Shown here one piece after another: positions 52,901-61,999 of a stretch of DNA of 64,000 nt; within the stretch, counting starts at the first letter, position 1; each line of letters starts with the position of its first letter. The DNA comes from Symbiodinium natans (taxonomy: Eukaryota; Sar; Dinophyceae; Suessiales; Symbiodiniaceae). The translations under genes and the position numbers were made by a program. Below the pieces are notes generated by a model, which was not told where the DNA came from, did not search any database, and worked only from the letters and a program-made list of their open reading frames with translations. The stretch spans positions 197,567 through 261,566 of the forward strand of contig CAJNDS010002223.1 of the NCBI GenBank assembly GCA_905221605.1. Direction: 5' to 3'.

Positions 52901-54814
52901 TGGGTCACACCGCTCGTCCTGCTCCACGAGTCCCACAAGCTCATCTTTTTTGTGCTCCTGGACTTCAGGACCTCCCTTTTTCTTCGCCAAAGGCTTTGCC
53001 TCATCTGCTGTAATTCGCTCGGTGTCGACTTCCGGCGAACTTCCAGACGGCAACACTTCTCCCTTCATGGGAGTGGACCCATCATTGGAGTCCTTTGTCA
53101 CACCTTCTGCAGCAGGCAAATCTTCTTCCACTGCAGGGCGATTGAGTCGATCATCCACGGCAGGCACGCTTTCTTCCACCGCAGGCTCCCTTGGTTCCAT
53201 GGCTTCCAAAGGAGAATTTCCACCATCGTTGACCACAGCTGCCTCATTGGCTCCGGTGTAGCCCTTGTCATTTCGTTCCTCGCGGCTAACTTCAGGTTGC
53301 ACCAGTGCGTCCACCTGTGAACCTCCATCATCAGCTGCTGCGGAGACCTGCGCCCCATTGTTGCAGTCGCCCGTGGAACGTAACACCATATGCACCTCAA
53401 CCCGTGCTTCCTTCGCACTCCAGGTAATATCTGGCGCATCGACCCGCGCATCATTGGCGCTCCAGGCCTCATTTTTCAGATCTTCCGTGTCTCCAGCTAT
53501 TCCAGAAGCTTCTTTTTCCCCTTGAATGGCAGGAATCTTGGCACCAAACGAAGAGACCTCCTCAGTCGCAACACACGACCTTTTCCCTCCGTCTTCCAAA
53601 TCTCCAGGACCACATTCCTGAACGACAGGTACCACATCCACCACTCGCTCTTCTGCAGCCGACACAGTTCCGATCTCCACATTGGGAATCTTTTCTTCTG
53701 GACCTACCGATTCCACCGCTGCCACACCCTCAGAAAGTGCTCCCATTCCTTCCCGATCCAGATGTTGAGCTCCAGCGATGTCTGCTCGGTTTCCAGGAAT
53801 CTCCTCCTCATCAGGAGAACCCGAGGTCGGGGCGTCACCACCAGCCCTAGGACCGCTATCCCTGATAGTAGAGGAAAAATCTTTTTCACCTAAACTATTT
53901 ACACTACCCTGGAATGCCCTCGTAGACTCAGTCTTCGGAGTAGAGGATGAAGAATCCAGTGCCGCCTCCATTTCCAGCTCATTGCCCGAAGGAGACCCAA
54001 CCACCTCGTCACTCTTCATCTTTTCACCTACCACCGGCAATGTCCACTTGCTTTCCTGCGTATCCAGGCAGTAATAATATTGTCTCCCATCTTCATGGAG
54101 GTGCCATTCCCACGTTGTCCCATCGCACGCTTTGATCAGATGCTCATCTTTCCGAAAACCACCCCTTTCAGAGACCTGACGCATCTCGTCCTCCTCTTCG
54201 GACAACTGTTGCAACCTCTCAGCCTCCATCTGTAGGATCTCCTCCTCCCCCATGGCGTATTCAGCAGCAGGTGCAGCTTCAAAGCTGTCCGCACCCTTCT
54301 GTTCGTGACCGCTTCCACCACCTTGGGAACTCGAAGATGGATCCCTTTTGATCTTGTTCAGAGGCCTCCTGGCCGCTTGCAGCACTTCTCCAATCAGATC
54401 GGTCTGAGACTCTTGGTCTACCATTCGACCCGAAGTCGAAGTCGACGGCTGATACCCGTGTTTGTGCAACACTCGTAAAACAGTCACCTCCATTTCACGA
54501 TCTATACCACCAGTCGCGTCCCAGTTCCTTTTCTCACCAGGCTTTGGCGATACAGAGACAGCACGTCCTTCAGCTTCAGTATTGCTAACCATATCCACAT
54601 TGGGGTTCATACCCACATTGGGGCTTTCTGCAACCAAGGCTTCTTCCAGATGTTCTTCAGCGCCGGGAATCACCTCTTCCAACACCGATCTTTCACCCAG
54701 AGACTCAGCTGCACCATTTCCAGCTCCACCATTTTGTCCACCATCCGAGGCAGGTTGGAGCCATCGCTTCGGAGAAGGCATTGCTTCTTGATCCCAAAAA
54801 CCTTGAAAGAACAC
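46937..54814 (-). CDS. 2625-residue protein with WW, S1-like, SAM-like and six CCCH zinc-finger segments
   Basis: One uninterrupted frame. Visible segments: a WW domain at about 232-260 (WEWHLHEDGRQYYY with the second Trp and Pro in place); an S1-like RNA-binding segment at about 671-745 (GLVRCINGYGAFLDLG); CCCH fingers of the C-x7-8-C-x5-6-C-x3-H type at about 983-1001, 1075-1094 and 1126-1147; a SAM-like helical segment at about 1243-1306; and three more CCCH fingers in a tight cluster at about 2210-2292. Between them are long acidic and low-complexity stretches, with a basic Lys-rich tail. I see no YxDD, integrase HHCC or protease DTG context. The fingers and S1 segment point to RNA binding, perhaps a Gag-like nucleocapsid role (inference). 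A T14 run encodes Phe-Phe-Phe-Phe near residue 1503 and could be a slippage site. Confidence 0.9.
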   Translation of the reverse strand: MFFQGFWDQEAMPSPKRWLQPASDGGQNGGAGNGAAESLGERSVLEEVIPGAEEHLEEALVAESPNVGMNPNVDMVSNTEAEGRAVSVSPKPGEKRNWDATGGIDREMEVTVLRVLHKHGYQPSTSTSGRMVDQESQTDLIGEVLQAARRPLNKIKRDPSSSSQGGGSGHEQKGADSFEAAPAAEYAMGEEEILQMEAERLQQLSEEEDEMRQVSERGGFRKDEHLIKACDGTTWEWHLHEDGRQYYYCLDTQESKWTLPVVGEKMKSDEVVGSPSGNELEMEAALDSSSSTPKTESTRAFQGSVNSLGEKDFSSTIRDSGPRAGGDAPTSGSPDEEEIPGNRADIAGAQHLDREGMGALSEGVAAVESVGPEEKIPNVEIGTVSAAEERVVDVVPVVQECGPGDLEDGGKRSCVATEEVSSFGAKIPAIQGEKEASGIAGDTEDLKNEAWSANDARVDAPDITWSAKEARVEVHMVLRSTGDCNNGAQVSAAADDGGSQVDALVQPEVSREERNDKGYTGANEAAVVNDGGNSPLEAMEPREPAVEESVPAVDDRLNRPAVEEDLPAAEGVTKDSNDGSTPMKGEVLPSGSSPEVDTERITADEAKPLAKKKGGPEVQEHKKDELVGLVEQDERCDPKVKTKDAPGADDTEVVSEEHAKKVPRAGALESPGTHCYQEGDEIMGLVRCINGYGAFLDLGDLNVLIPAEGNNTCQFRFGDTVNGTVKLVEDDGTIILDTFLVLEEDVEDSSSTLRKWKPSGWSTWWTNSWYAGQWYQDSNGQWDWKQEEEQSDEELVVQELSSEEREERQLYGEKIYKALLENGNEEEAYVGKITGMLLGRPMEDLQECVADQAFLNAEARRAYGILQNDGWKPDGTESTGLGKLTTFSRKQYHNALFELACRKRRFSRPVVGEAVATVLNQGEDEFWNALWLDTKLFLQELDGAVQSMSKRENKPMEAYMDPDQYKKAHMTPKTVLSPGYSKLCKFFNRGRCRNGDECSYEHRRYGEGWPGGGSTDPKNSQEADDEDGNIGDPPTEEGTVDEAQQEREDLAFRAKYNFGKGASKGEPTSGEPKGRLCLYYNQGGCKYGTTCRYLHNDDIALEGTWEPGKSWDNASRKSLRDAGFHHCCFDYYLRGRCRKGSNFCKYSHDEMSEERLTLLKHLVQVANQVRFEKERGWEITDRSTFQPPASGGAESSSSSAPKALQMTNVSQKDGEKGILDEAEADEQKNSVAASTGTQLQNPEEPIENWMARNAHLWVYTPHVSEVMITLGVTNVSDLQEFIFVEDLVDKGINKVTACKILQLVGDVRYRPGGPEKAVPSDASVRVQQSSGNKGTGRATVRTLTQVREAEDSGAKTMPRGSYRELFDKVRYRDGWTLAQRSPLCVQKLRLVGVGMPPVNPPTKKYRSRSNPVRRGRPLLDKKQVRQVPRSRSQRRVQPAEVVEKPKPLELKPRGGLSYRFSRAWADVVDDDEQAEALVSYAASSSDSSEEETNAAQRLKGTFFFFLQGGASQRTASRGNVPQSGSSGSNDGPKKSVHLGEGRDKASRGETRQEVTSQVFSLPQPSRRAERSQKRARDGSVMVGSLAVGSTDEVLPGQGVAGQVNVSESAQVLPGQEVAGQETAPEGAVQISGEETDQKEGEGGSNELRGDDAKILDGGPVRNDLQQLLVKGLLTRIYWKVAVGKLPVGQRDCQKGSNKMDRNLVISMSSEGASEQDENLALEDDADQSMGDGAMVVLVYDPRTLIQSPTTDWVMRRGLTDRSVWPAMAYMAQRICAEMVQVDEMNAQLGTGALLFQRRDQGHYSDLHHSFHDNPCLPAVGNYPLSVMGALLSPGLEGEFKNTDKFGTAMEAIAYDWSRSPGMEVHIELMARVAKMVHPFLNLGAQGSVMVSEFLWQRGRARLMEFLQAATCADQLEALWRRMDDDADEEVDPSTAVLEVLGPEDAVLDQGNNESLIPIEDAGGETSGDTGGDGKAPEVSPEEETSSGSSRLADTRIFLWSVYSRVASNFSMQDRTTGKIFDSTKGYPGEGPNNDDNPSSKGNLPWISEDYLDEVVSKKMKRSSDMDGFVPGSEGPLEKVEVENVTASKILMALWKKGHRVGYRRLCRLNASGCKVGAMKRPIKRVQKIGTRKAFTKMFNVFGSSQHGSGVGGKPIMKVVGPRPGFPAVLQAPNTDSTSGEGSSPQVHGNVHVEHNRPMDRYEAERLEKRKKGFCYWFGKGKDRCKFGDDCKFIHSEDDVVLHSYWCKYYVAGRECFAGKDCGFSHDATGVRCVQFARSGKCRFGDRCVFEHGVPLEEQRPRSPRTPPRDGPRRKSGANGGEKEISPEQFDDDEEDFMVYDEETKMTELLMEAISFLSGGKPDLARAEADPLFKLLKFTGDADQMDQEWVSWTTEMLTVLELLEVVKSYEVSLAEVEEWVNDLRIWYERANLGEEKDSKRGKKRSLERESSKDIPAEKGVVETSETEVAVEEEKKKVKKKRKAAAIEDPYTLMVPKPKKMPTIIEKGGSTSNVVASAVEKSSKTRAKSNVGGKTKKREKSQSPKKEEVVMVQDPEEKDRPSDADAPGSATANAELGQSCQAIEDAKREGLVSSIQRGVQDPVLTVSDLEYILLQLHLKIANNRKKK

Positions 54815-54928
54815 TTAACCGCAGGGAACCTAATTTGGGCTCATAACCTACGGGGGGACAACCAAGGAAGGAAATCAACTCCCCTAATCGCCCTGAACTT
54901 ATATTTCCCAGATCGAACCAAGAAACAA

Positions 54929-55136
54929 CCAAGAACACGGATAAGAGCAACCCAGGGGGGAAGGAAAGGGGGAAGGAATCCACACCCTTACCAAACCCTA
55001 AGAACCCAGGCACTACTTTTTGAACTTGTGGCTTTCTGTTCAAGCCCATCTTGAGCCAAACATAATTTCCGGGTTTATTAACCCTTCCAACTCTCAACAC
55101 TAACTCTTTTCTACAATACCAATTGCAGCTCCGCAC
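54929..55136 (-). repeat. 5' terminal direct repeat (LTR-like), 208 bp
   Basis: It is identical to 46361-46567 except for one extra G in a G-run. On the sense strand it holds TTTGGCTCAAG at 55050-55060, equal to the last 11 nt of the dinoflagellate spliced leader. It ends 114 bp before the ATG of the long frame. A CCCTAAA array follows immediately at 55137. Confidence 0.85.
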
Positions 55137-55402
55137 CCTAAACCCTAAACCCTAAACCCTAAACCCTAAACCCTAAACCCTAAACCCTAAACCCTAAACC
55201 CTAAACCCTAACCCCTAACCCCCCCCCCCCTGGGCTTCCGGGAGGCACCTGGAAGTCGAGGCTGAGCAGGAGGAGCTGAAGCGTCTCGAGCAGCTCTGCT
55301 GGGATCGCCTCTTCAGCTCTCCAGGGAAACCCTAAACCCTAAACCCTAAACCCTAAACCCTAAACCCTAAACCCTAAACCCTAAACCCTAAACCCTAAAC
55401 CC
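55137..55402 (-). repeat. Two CCCTAAA arrays
   Basis: 55137-55222 abuts the right terminal repeat with no gap. 55328-55402 follows the exon at 55249-55316. Confidence 0.95.
55249..55316 (-). CDS. Candidate exon (68 nt)
   Basis: AG acceptor and GT donor frame EEAIPAELLETLQLLLLSLD (22 codons), a Leu-rich helix. It sits between two CCCTAAA arrays. The opposite strand also has an open Glu-rich frame (LEVEAEQEELKRLEQL) without good splice sites. Confidence 0.45.
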
Positions 55403-55537
55403 AGGGTTTTTATTTCTTGTACCCCCAAAAGGGCACCCAACTCACCAATATTAAAAAGGAACCTGATATGCACTCACCGAAAACAGTAATGTAAACCCTC
55501 TTTCACAGGAGGGCACAGGAGGCAGCTCTTTGGATGG

Positions 55538-55630
55538 CTTGGGATGTTCCCCCCTACGGTCCTCAATAGGGATTATAGTAGGGGGCACAATAATCCCTAT
55601 AAAGGTTCGTATAAGGGAGAACATCCCAAG
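55538..55630. mobile_element. Nested palindromic MITE-like element
   Basis: The outer arms CTTGGGATGTTC pair across 93 bp. An inner perfect 11-bp pair (ATAGGGATTAT) lies inside. Confidence 0.75.
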
Positions 55631-56469
55631 TGGACGGCCATAGAGAGCTGGCTCCAATGCTGCTAGAATGGGAGTGGGGTGGGAGTTTCTGCAGCTTGGA
55701 CAGGCCATTTCAAAGGAGAGGCTTTTGCAGGTTTTGCGGGGGGTTGGCCCGCAGGATTGTTTTCACCCAGTGATTCCAGAGAAGCTTTGGGTCGTCTGGA
55801 ATCTCAGGTGTTGGGTTCTTTTGGCACTCATGACAACGTTTAGGAGCATCCCTGTCTTTTTGGCGCAGGCCGTCTTGCTGAATGCAGATTGTATGCGTCT
55901 TCCTTTCTGCAAGCTCTTACACGGCAGGTTAGCGTCAGAAATGTACATTGTTTGCAGGTTCTCTTTCTTTTGGCAGGCCTTGATAGCCCTTCTGGGACGC
56001 ACCAGAGATAAACAAAGGAACGCCAAACCCTAAACCCCAAGAACCTAAGTCCCGAAAAGCCTAGAAGGCTTAAACCCCAAAGGGTTAAAAACCAACCTGA
56101 AAACCTATGAACTCTAAGCCGAACGCAAGAATCCCACCCCCAAACTTGCACCAAAACCGCTTAATGATGCCCTGGAGTCCCAAACTGAAGAAAGAAAAGC
56201 AAGAGCCTCTACGCCCTGAAGCTGGTCCCCTAAACCCAGACCTAGGCCGGCTAAACTCCCCTCAACCCCCTTAAACCCCCTAAACCCCCCTTTAACCCCC
56301 CTTAAGCCCCCCCAAACCCCCCCTAAACCCCCCCCCTTTAACCCCCCCCTAATCCCCCCAAAACCCCCCTCTGCAGAAAACTTCACTGTGGCACATTTGG
56401 CTTTTTTGGTATGTTTACTCTAGCTTTTTCTGGAAATATGCAGAATCTCAACCCCCTGGGAAGCCGCGC

Positions 56470-56533
56470 GTTCGCCGGGTAGGTCGTCAGGATCGGAACC
56501 AGCAACTTGCGGCCCACTGACTCTCGGAGCATC
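56470..56533 (-). CDS. Candidate exon (about 64 nt)
   Basis: AG|G acceptor at 56533. The frame reads MLRESVGRKLLVPILTTYPA. The donor is uncertain (GA or GC). Confidence 0.45.
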
Positions 56534-56929
56534 CTTTTACGAGGGGGTGGTTCAGGAATTTCCCCAAGGTTCTGGAGGGGGCCGAAGGTTTAGGGGTTTC
56601 GGGTTTAGGGTTTAGGGTTTCGGGTTTAGGGTTTAGGGTTTAGGGTTCTAGGTTCTAGGGGTTCAGGGCTCTTCTGGATTGTCGAGCTCCTGTTCAAGAG
56701 CCAGGAAAAATCTTCCAGGACATTGGGGGGTGGTTTGAGGGTTACAAGGGCTTGCGGCAGGGCCCGAGCGCTTCGGGCTCAAAAGTTGCCCGAACCCGGG
56801 CCCAAAAAGCCCTGATACGATCCAAACACTATCTGCACGTTCCCGAAGCAGACGCCAGGAGCCTCAAATAACCTCACAAACACAAATCTCGAGCCAAAAA
56901 CGCCCCAACACCCCAACACCCCCACACCC

Positions 56930-57035
56930 TGGAAACCCTAGAAACCCTAGAAACCCTAGAAACCCTAGAAACCCTAGAAGCCCTAGAAACCCTACAAACC
57001 CTAGAAACCCTAGAAACCCTAGAAACCCCAACACC
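56930..57035 (-). repeat. 9-bp GAAACCCTA tandem repeat
   Basis: About eleven copies of a nonamer that contains the telomere core with two extra bases. Confidence 0.9.
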
Positions 57036-57077
57036 CCAACACCCCCAACACCCCCCCAAGGCGCGCCTCAGCTGATC

Positions 57078-57128
57078 CTGGGGGTTGACGCCCGCGGGCA
57101 GCGATGAGGCCAGTGGGCTAAGCAGCTC
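57078..57128 (-). CDS. Candidate exon (51 nt)
   Basis: AG|G acceptor and GA donor frame exactly 17 codons, ELLSPLASSLPAGVNPQ. A TTTAGGG array lies on the acceptor side. Confidence 0.55.
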
Positions 57129-57152
57129 CTGAAGGATTGTTGAGACCCCGCG

Positions 57153-57635
57153 TTAGGGTTTAGGGTTTTAGGGTTTTAGGGTTTAGGGTTTAGGGTTTAG
57201 GGTTTTGGGTTTAGGGTTTAGGGTTTAGGGTTTAGGGTTTAGGGTTTTAGGGTTTAGTAGGTCTGCAGTTGAAGGGCGGGGTTGAGAGTTGGGGGCTTAA
57301 CGGCTTACTCTAGTGTTTCGGGCTTCGGGGTTGATGTCGAGTGCAATGTTTGAGGCAAAAAGTTTTCTTGCGGCGCGCTCTTCTGGAGCTGTGGGATTAC
57401 CCTAAACCCTAAACCCTAAACCCGAAACCCTAAACTCTAAACCCTAAACCCTAAACCCTAAACCCCTGCAGCCTCCAGCCGCGCTGCCAGCTCCTTCCGT
57501 GGCCCTGAGAGGCGCTGGGCATCCTTTCGCGCCTCAGGTTTTAGGGTTTTGGGTATAGGGTTTAGGGTTTAGGGTTTGGGGTTTGGGGTTTAGGGTTTAG
57601 GGTTTGGGGTTTAGGGTTGAGGGTTGAGGGTTTAG
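57153..57635. repeat. TTTAGGG, CCCTAAA, TTTAGGG arrays
   Basis: 57153-57258 (+), 57400-57465 (-) and 57537-57635 (+). Confidence 0.9.
57473..57532 (-). CDS. Candidate exon (60 nt)
   Basis: AG|G acceptor and GC donor frame exactly 20 codons, ARKDAQRLSGPRKELAARLE, a charged helix. It is tightly bracketed by CCCTAAA (57400-57465) and TTTAGGG (57537-57635). Confidence 0.6.
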
Positions 57636-57639
57636 GGAT

Positions 57640-58880
57640 GTTGGGGGATGTTGGGGGGCGAGGGGATGGGGGGGGCAGGGCAGGGGGCAGGAAAAGGGTC
57701 GCCCTCTAATCTGCCAGTTCAGAAACTAAGTCGTTCGACGTCTATGGCTCCAACTCAGAGTCTGGGTCTAGCAAAACAGCGATGGAGTTCAGAAGGCTCT
57801 GAGAACATTCTGCTAAAGCCACTGCACCACGACAAGCTCAATGGATGGCAGGCTTGAAAAGCAAGGTACCCTGCAGCACTTCTACGGACTGCTGTCTCAG
57901 AATTTTCTACAATCATACGAGTTCTCTACAATCATAGGATATTTGCTGCTCGTACAGGTGCATGTTTGGCAACTGTTAGCACTTAACTTCGTGGAGGATG
58001 CTCAACCTCAAAATCAGGAGTCAAGGCGGCTATCGCCCCTCGGCATGCTTATGTACATGGAACCTTACGTAGCAACGAATCCTACGAAAAAACACTTTCA
58101 ACAACACCTCCCCCTGCCTTTCTTGATCTCCATCTGCTGCTTGTCCACGAAACGAAGTAAAGCGCAAAGTCTTTAACCAGCACTGCAGCACCCTGTTCCT
58201 GTAGATGTTTAAGAATAAAGTTCAATGCTGACGTACATGTCTGTAACAGCGAGACAGTGGATGCGGGTGAGGCGGGAGATGTGGGGCCATCCGAGAAGGA
58301 GGGGACTAGGCCCGAGTCCTGAAAGCAATCTTGTAGCCCACCCGCCGCTGAAAGCAAGCTAGATCCCCACCTGCTCCAGCGGGCTTAGGCCAAAAGGCCC
58401 AGTGGCTTCCTGAGGCTTGGCAAGATCCAAGCAAGAGAAGAGGCTTCTGGAAGTTAAACAGCCGTGTCTCGGTGGAGAGAAGTGCATGTCGACTGTGTGG
58501 AGTTTGGCATATTACAGATGGTCGCGGATTTTAGGGCGCCAGGCTTCAAGTTTGCACAACAGGCTCTGCCGTGCTCTGGGGGACCTTTCGAGGCCGAGCA
58601 GGTTGCTACCTTCTCGAACTAGGCTCTCGGGTCGGAGTTCGGAGTTCGGATGCTGTGTTCCGCAACAACTTAAAAACCAAACGTAAGTCCCTGAGCCACA
58701 GGACCAAAAGCAAGCAAGAACACACAAAAAAGGGCCTTCGTCGGATGTTTGCTTTGCCCAAAACTCCCTATAGAGCCCTAGTCTTTAAGCCAGCCGGGCA
58801 TCAACGCAAGCCCCGGCTTCGAGCAACTGCTGCACGACCTGCACGTCAAGGGGAGTATTGGGAGGTGTCTGTTTAGGGTT
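57640..58880. other. No gene called
   Basis: Several short overlapping frames, no splice-bounded coding island recognised and no arrays. Confidence 0.3.
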
Positions 58881-58914
58881 TTGGTATGGAAGGTCTCGGG
58901 GTCTGCTCTGCTAC

Positions 58915-58973
58915 TGCGGCTACAATTGCCAGTACCACCACCACAACCACCACCACGACAACCACCGCCGACC

Positions 58974-59025
<52 letters not shown>

Positions 59026-59455
59026 CGGCTACTGTTCCCGACTGCTCCTACGGCTGCTGCTACAACTGCAGCTGCGACTGCGCTTCAGATACTCCTGCTC
59101 TGCTCATCCTGCTCCTCCTGCTGCTACTGTTACTGCTACTGTTACTGCTCCTGGTACTGCTACTGCTACTGCTACTGCAACTGCGACTGCCACTACGACT
59201 GCTACCGCTGCGACTACTGCTACTGCCACTTCTGCTACTTCTGCTACTACTCCTACTACTGCTACTAGCAGCTGATACTACTGCTACTGCGACTGTGACT
59301 GCCACTGCCATTGCCACTGCCACTGCGACCGCTGCTGCAACCACTGCTGGTACTACTGCTGCTATTGCTAGTACTACTGCTGATACTGGTACTACTGCTA
59401 CTGCTTCTGCTACCGCTGCTGCCGCTGCTGCTACTACTGCGACTGCTCATGCTAT
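58915..59455 (+). repeat. Degenerate CTACTGCTG / GACGAC trinucleotide tract
   Basis: About 540 bp of 3-bp periodic sequence. It gives long but low-complexity frames on both strands, which I do not call genes. Confidence 0.85.
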
Positions 59456-59880
59456 CCTGCCCTGGGATCCTCTCAGTCTACGGGCAGAGCTTCTCCATGA
59501 GGCCTTTCGGCTTTGGGCGCATTGTTTGTGCAGGTTTTCCTCGAAGCGTCGGCTTCATGAGATGAGTTTACTTCTTTACCCTTTGGCATGGTTTCGGCGA
59601 TTCTTTGACGAGGCTTAGTCTTTGGGGCTGATAGGCTTGACACTTCCGACCCAGAACTTTAAACCGTAGACCCACCACCCAGCCATCCCACGAAGTCCCT
59701 CGCACAGCTCTAACATTGAAAACCTCGACGACCCACTTTTCAAACCGCCGTGGAGCTCAGCTGTAAAGTGCCAACACATGCAAACACACCTCAGGAGGAA
59801 TCCCCAAACCCCACCCACATCCATGTGAGTCCAACCGGAGCATCCAAAAGCCACCTAATGCTGAAACCTCAGCTCCTAAT

Positions 59881-59975
59881 TAAACCCTAATTAAACCCTA
59901 AACCCTAAACCCTAAACCCTAAACCCTAAACCCTAAACCCTAATTAAACCCTAAACCCTAAACCCTAAACCCTTG
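59881..59975 (-). repeat. CCCTAAA array with TTAAACCCTAA units
   Basis: About 12 units. Three CCCTAATTAAA interruptions. Confidence 0.9.
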
Positions 59976-59979
59976 CACT

Positions 59980-60055
59980 CTTGAGCCGCCCCTGGCCTCC
60001 ACGCTGACACCCGCGCGGACGGCCAGGAGCAAGGCTGGGCAGCCCAAACCGTCCA
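59980..60055 (-). CDS. Candidate exon, possibly ankyrin-like
   Basis: AG acceptor at 60055. The frame reads DGLGCPALLLAVRAGVSVEA, with the ALLLAVRAG helix pattern of ankyrin repeats (inference). A CCCTAAA array follows the donor side. Confidence 0.45.
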
Positions 60056-60580
60056 CTGCAGAGAGGTCCGCGCTCTTGAGATGCCTTCACGGGGATTTGG
60101 GAACAGGGCCTAGGGGACTCTGATTGGCTGTCGGGAATTCGGGCATTAGGGCGCGCCCAAACCCTAAACCCTGGACCAGGACCTGGGTCTTGAAGACAGA
60201 GTCTCAGAAAGGGGCTTACGGGTTTCGCGCAGGGGGCTTCAGATACGTTGACGCTTTGAGGGTTTTGGCCCCCACCCCAGCAACGCCACCGCTTGACCAA
60301 CGCTCTTGTCCCGACGTGTGGCTTTTAGGTGGCCGCAAGTTGCCCACTGATGCAGTCCTCACCTTGTAAGGCTTAAAGTCCTCAGAGCCTGACAAACCCA
60401 GGAGCCCCCAAAACAACTCTGCCCCTCTGAACAAGCCCCAAAGGCACCCCCAAGGCACCTGGTCAGGGCAGCCGCATCGCAGTTCTCTCCCTGGGACACC
60501 TGAGAAGTGCTTGCGTAGATACTTGACCATGGTTTTTTGGGGCTTTCGGCAGAGACTCACCCAACAGCGCTTCGGACGTG

Positions 60581-60850
60581 GACCCCTAAACCCTAAACCC
60601 TAAACCCTCAACCCTAAACCCTAAACCCTCAACCCTAAACCCTACAGAAAGGGACCCTAAGCTCCAATCATTGCCTCGGTGAAGAGGCCAATGGTGGCTG
60701 TCATCGAGCCGCGTGTGCTACCGGCTTTGAGCACATCAGACCTCGTCAGGCAAGGCTTGGACGAGGATTTGCGGGGGGGGAAAAGACCTAGGGTTTAGGG
60801 TTGAGGGTTGAGGGTTTAGGGTTTAGGGTCTAAGGTTAGGGTTTAGGGTA
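60581..60850. repeat. Paired arrays around a candidate exon
   Basis: CCCTAAA/CCCTCAA at 60581-60648 and TTTAGGG/GGGTTGA at 60790-60850. Confidence 0.85.
60675..60741 (-). CDS. Candidate exon (67 nt)
   Basis: AG|G acceptor and GC donor frame SDVLKAGSTRGSMTATIGLF plus two codons. CCCTAAA lies on the donor side and TTTAGGG on the acceptor side. Confidence 0.55.
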
Positions 60851-61224
60851 GACGTTCTTTGTGGTTCTCCGGCAGTTCCGCATCATCCTTGGGCAAGGAA
60901 CACATGCCTTCATGGCCGACAGCCTCCAAAATTGGAAGAGAAAAAAGACCACGGGCAGGGACTGGAAGGACGGGAGCTGGCCAAACCTTTTGATCATCCG
61001 GGGTCTGGCAACGCCAAGGATGCCGCTGCTCGCCAGCGGCATTCCCCAAGCACGATTCGTGGTTGCTCGACGTGTGGATTTTGGAGCATAATCCGCCGAG
61101 GCCTCGGGCCGAAGGTGTATAGGTTGTCAGAACAGGCCCATAAATCGGACCCCTTTTTTTACCTGGGCAGGGTACCCCCCCGTGGGCGACCAGGATGTGA
61201 AAGCGGACGACCCGCCTAGCAGGG

Positions 61225-61335
61225 CCCCCCTGCCCCCCCCCCCCCCCCCTCCACCCTGGCCCCCCCCCCTGCCCCCCCCCCTGCCCCCACCCCCACCACC
61301 CCCCCCCCCCCCCCCCCCCCCCCCGCCCCTCCACC
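61225..61335 (+). repeat. C-rich tract
   Basis: C runs broken by A, T and G, likely prone to assembly error. Confidence 0.85.
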
Positions 61336-61499
61336 CCCCCACGGCTCAACTTTCGATCAATCCAAGCCGAACCGTCTACCTTGAACCTTGAACCTTGAAA
61401 CCTAAACCCCAAACCGTGAACCTTGAGCCCTAAGCCCTCAACCCTAAACTAACCCTCAACCCTAAACCCCAAACCATAAACCTTGGGTTCCAGCGACTT

Positions 61500-61570
61500 G
61501 GGCGCTGCGGAATCACCATGCTCACGCGGATGCGCTGGGCCGGGCCGAGGCGGGTCGCGTAGCGTTAAAA
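61500..61570 (-). CDS. Candidate exon
   Basis: The open frame RYATRLGPAQRIRVSMVIPQ has G/C-rich third positions. A CCCTAAA-type array lies on the donor side. Splice sites are not fixed. Confidence 0.35.
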
Positions 61571-61922
61571 TTAAGGTTCAGGCTCAGGCGGCTCAGTGTT
61601 CATAAGCCGTGCTGTCGCTATCTTGGGTGCGCTCCTGTTCGCAACGATTGCTTGTCGATTTGGCTTTGGCCAAAAAAAACACATCCACTGGGATCCAAAA
61701 CTCCTGAAATGCCGAGCCCCCGGCGGCCGCACCCAGACCATCTGCCGCCCGTCGCGCCAGCAGATGTAGTACCCGAAGCCCTGTTCTAGGGAGCCATATA
61801 CTTTCAGGAGATGCAAGATGTTCGCGAAGATGCTCGAGTGCTCCTACTCGCATCAGAGGTCCGGACCCTCCATACCCAGGGCACGACATTTCCCTATCCG
61901 CAGGCGGAGTACAAGCCAGCAC
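61571..61922 (-). CDS. Possible coding stretch, two competing frames
   Basis: One frame reads FGYYICWRDGRQMVWVRPPG and the other VFFLAKAKSTSNRCEQERTQ to a TGA. Both look plausible and I cannot choose. Not recognised. Confidence 0.3.
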
Positions 61923-61999
61923 AGGGGGAGTGAGACGTCCAGCGCTGAGTAGTTCTCAACATGGGCTCTTTCTTTCCTAAACCTTCTGCACCCAAACCT

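Larger units (their letters stand above)
46361..55136 (-). mobile_element. LTR-retroelement-like unit without recognisable pol
   Basis: Near-identical direct repeats (46361-46567 and 54929-55136, differing by a single G) bound a single minus-strand reading frame. Just inside the 3' repeat the sense strand reads AGGGGGAG directly followed by TGCGGAGC, which resembles a polypurine tract abutting an LTR that begins TG. The other LTR end (TTCTTGG) lacks the usual CA, and I cannot define a primer-binding site or a target duplication. The intron-free interior contrasts with the microexon genes around it, which supports an RNA origin. The 5' side abuts a CCCTAAA array. The left end stands 68 bp from a TTTAGGG array and about 480 bp upstream of the citrate synthase ATG. 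Alternatively it is a retrocopied gene trapped between duplicated flanks. Confidence 0.7.

Noticed and set aside
46937-54814. Copia- or Gypsy-type Gag-Pol polyprotein
   Set aside because: No RT, integrase or RNase H motif seen. The CCCH fingers are not CCHC zinc knuckles. A profile search could still reverse this.
58881-59618. 245-codon and other long frames in the trinucleotide tract
   Set aside because: Open only because of 3-bp periodicity. Poly-Thr/Leu/Ala runs without domain character.
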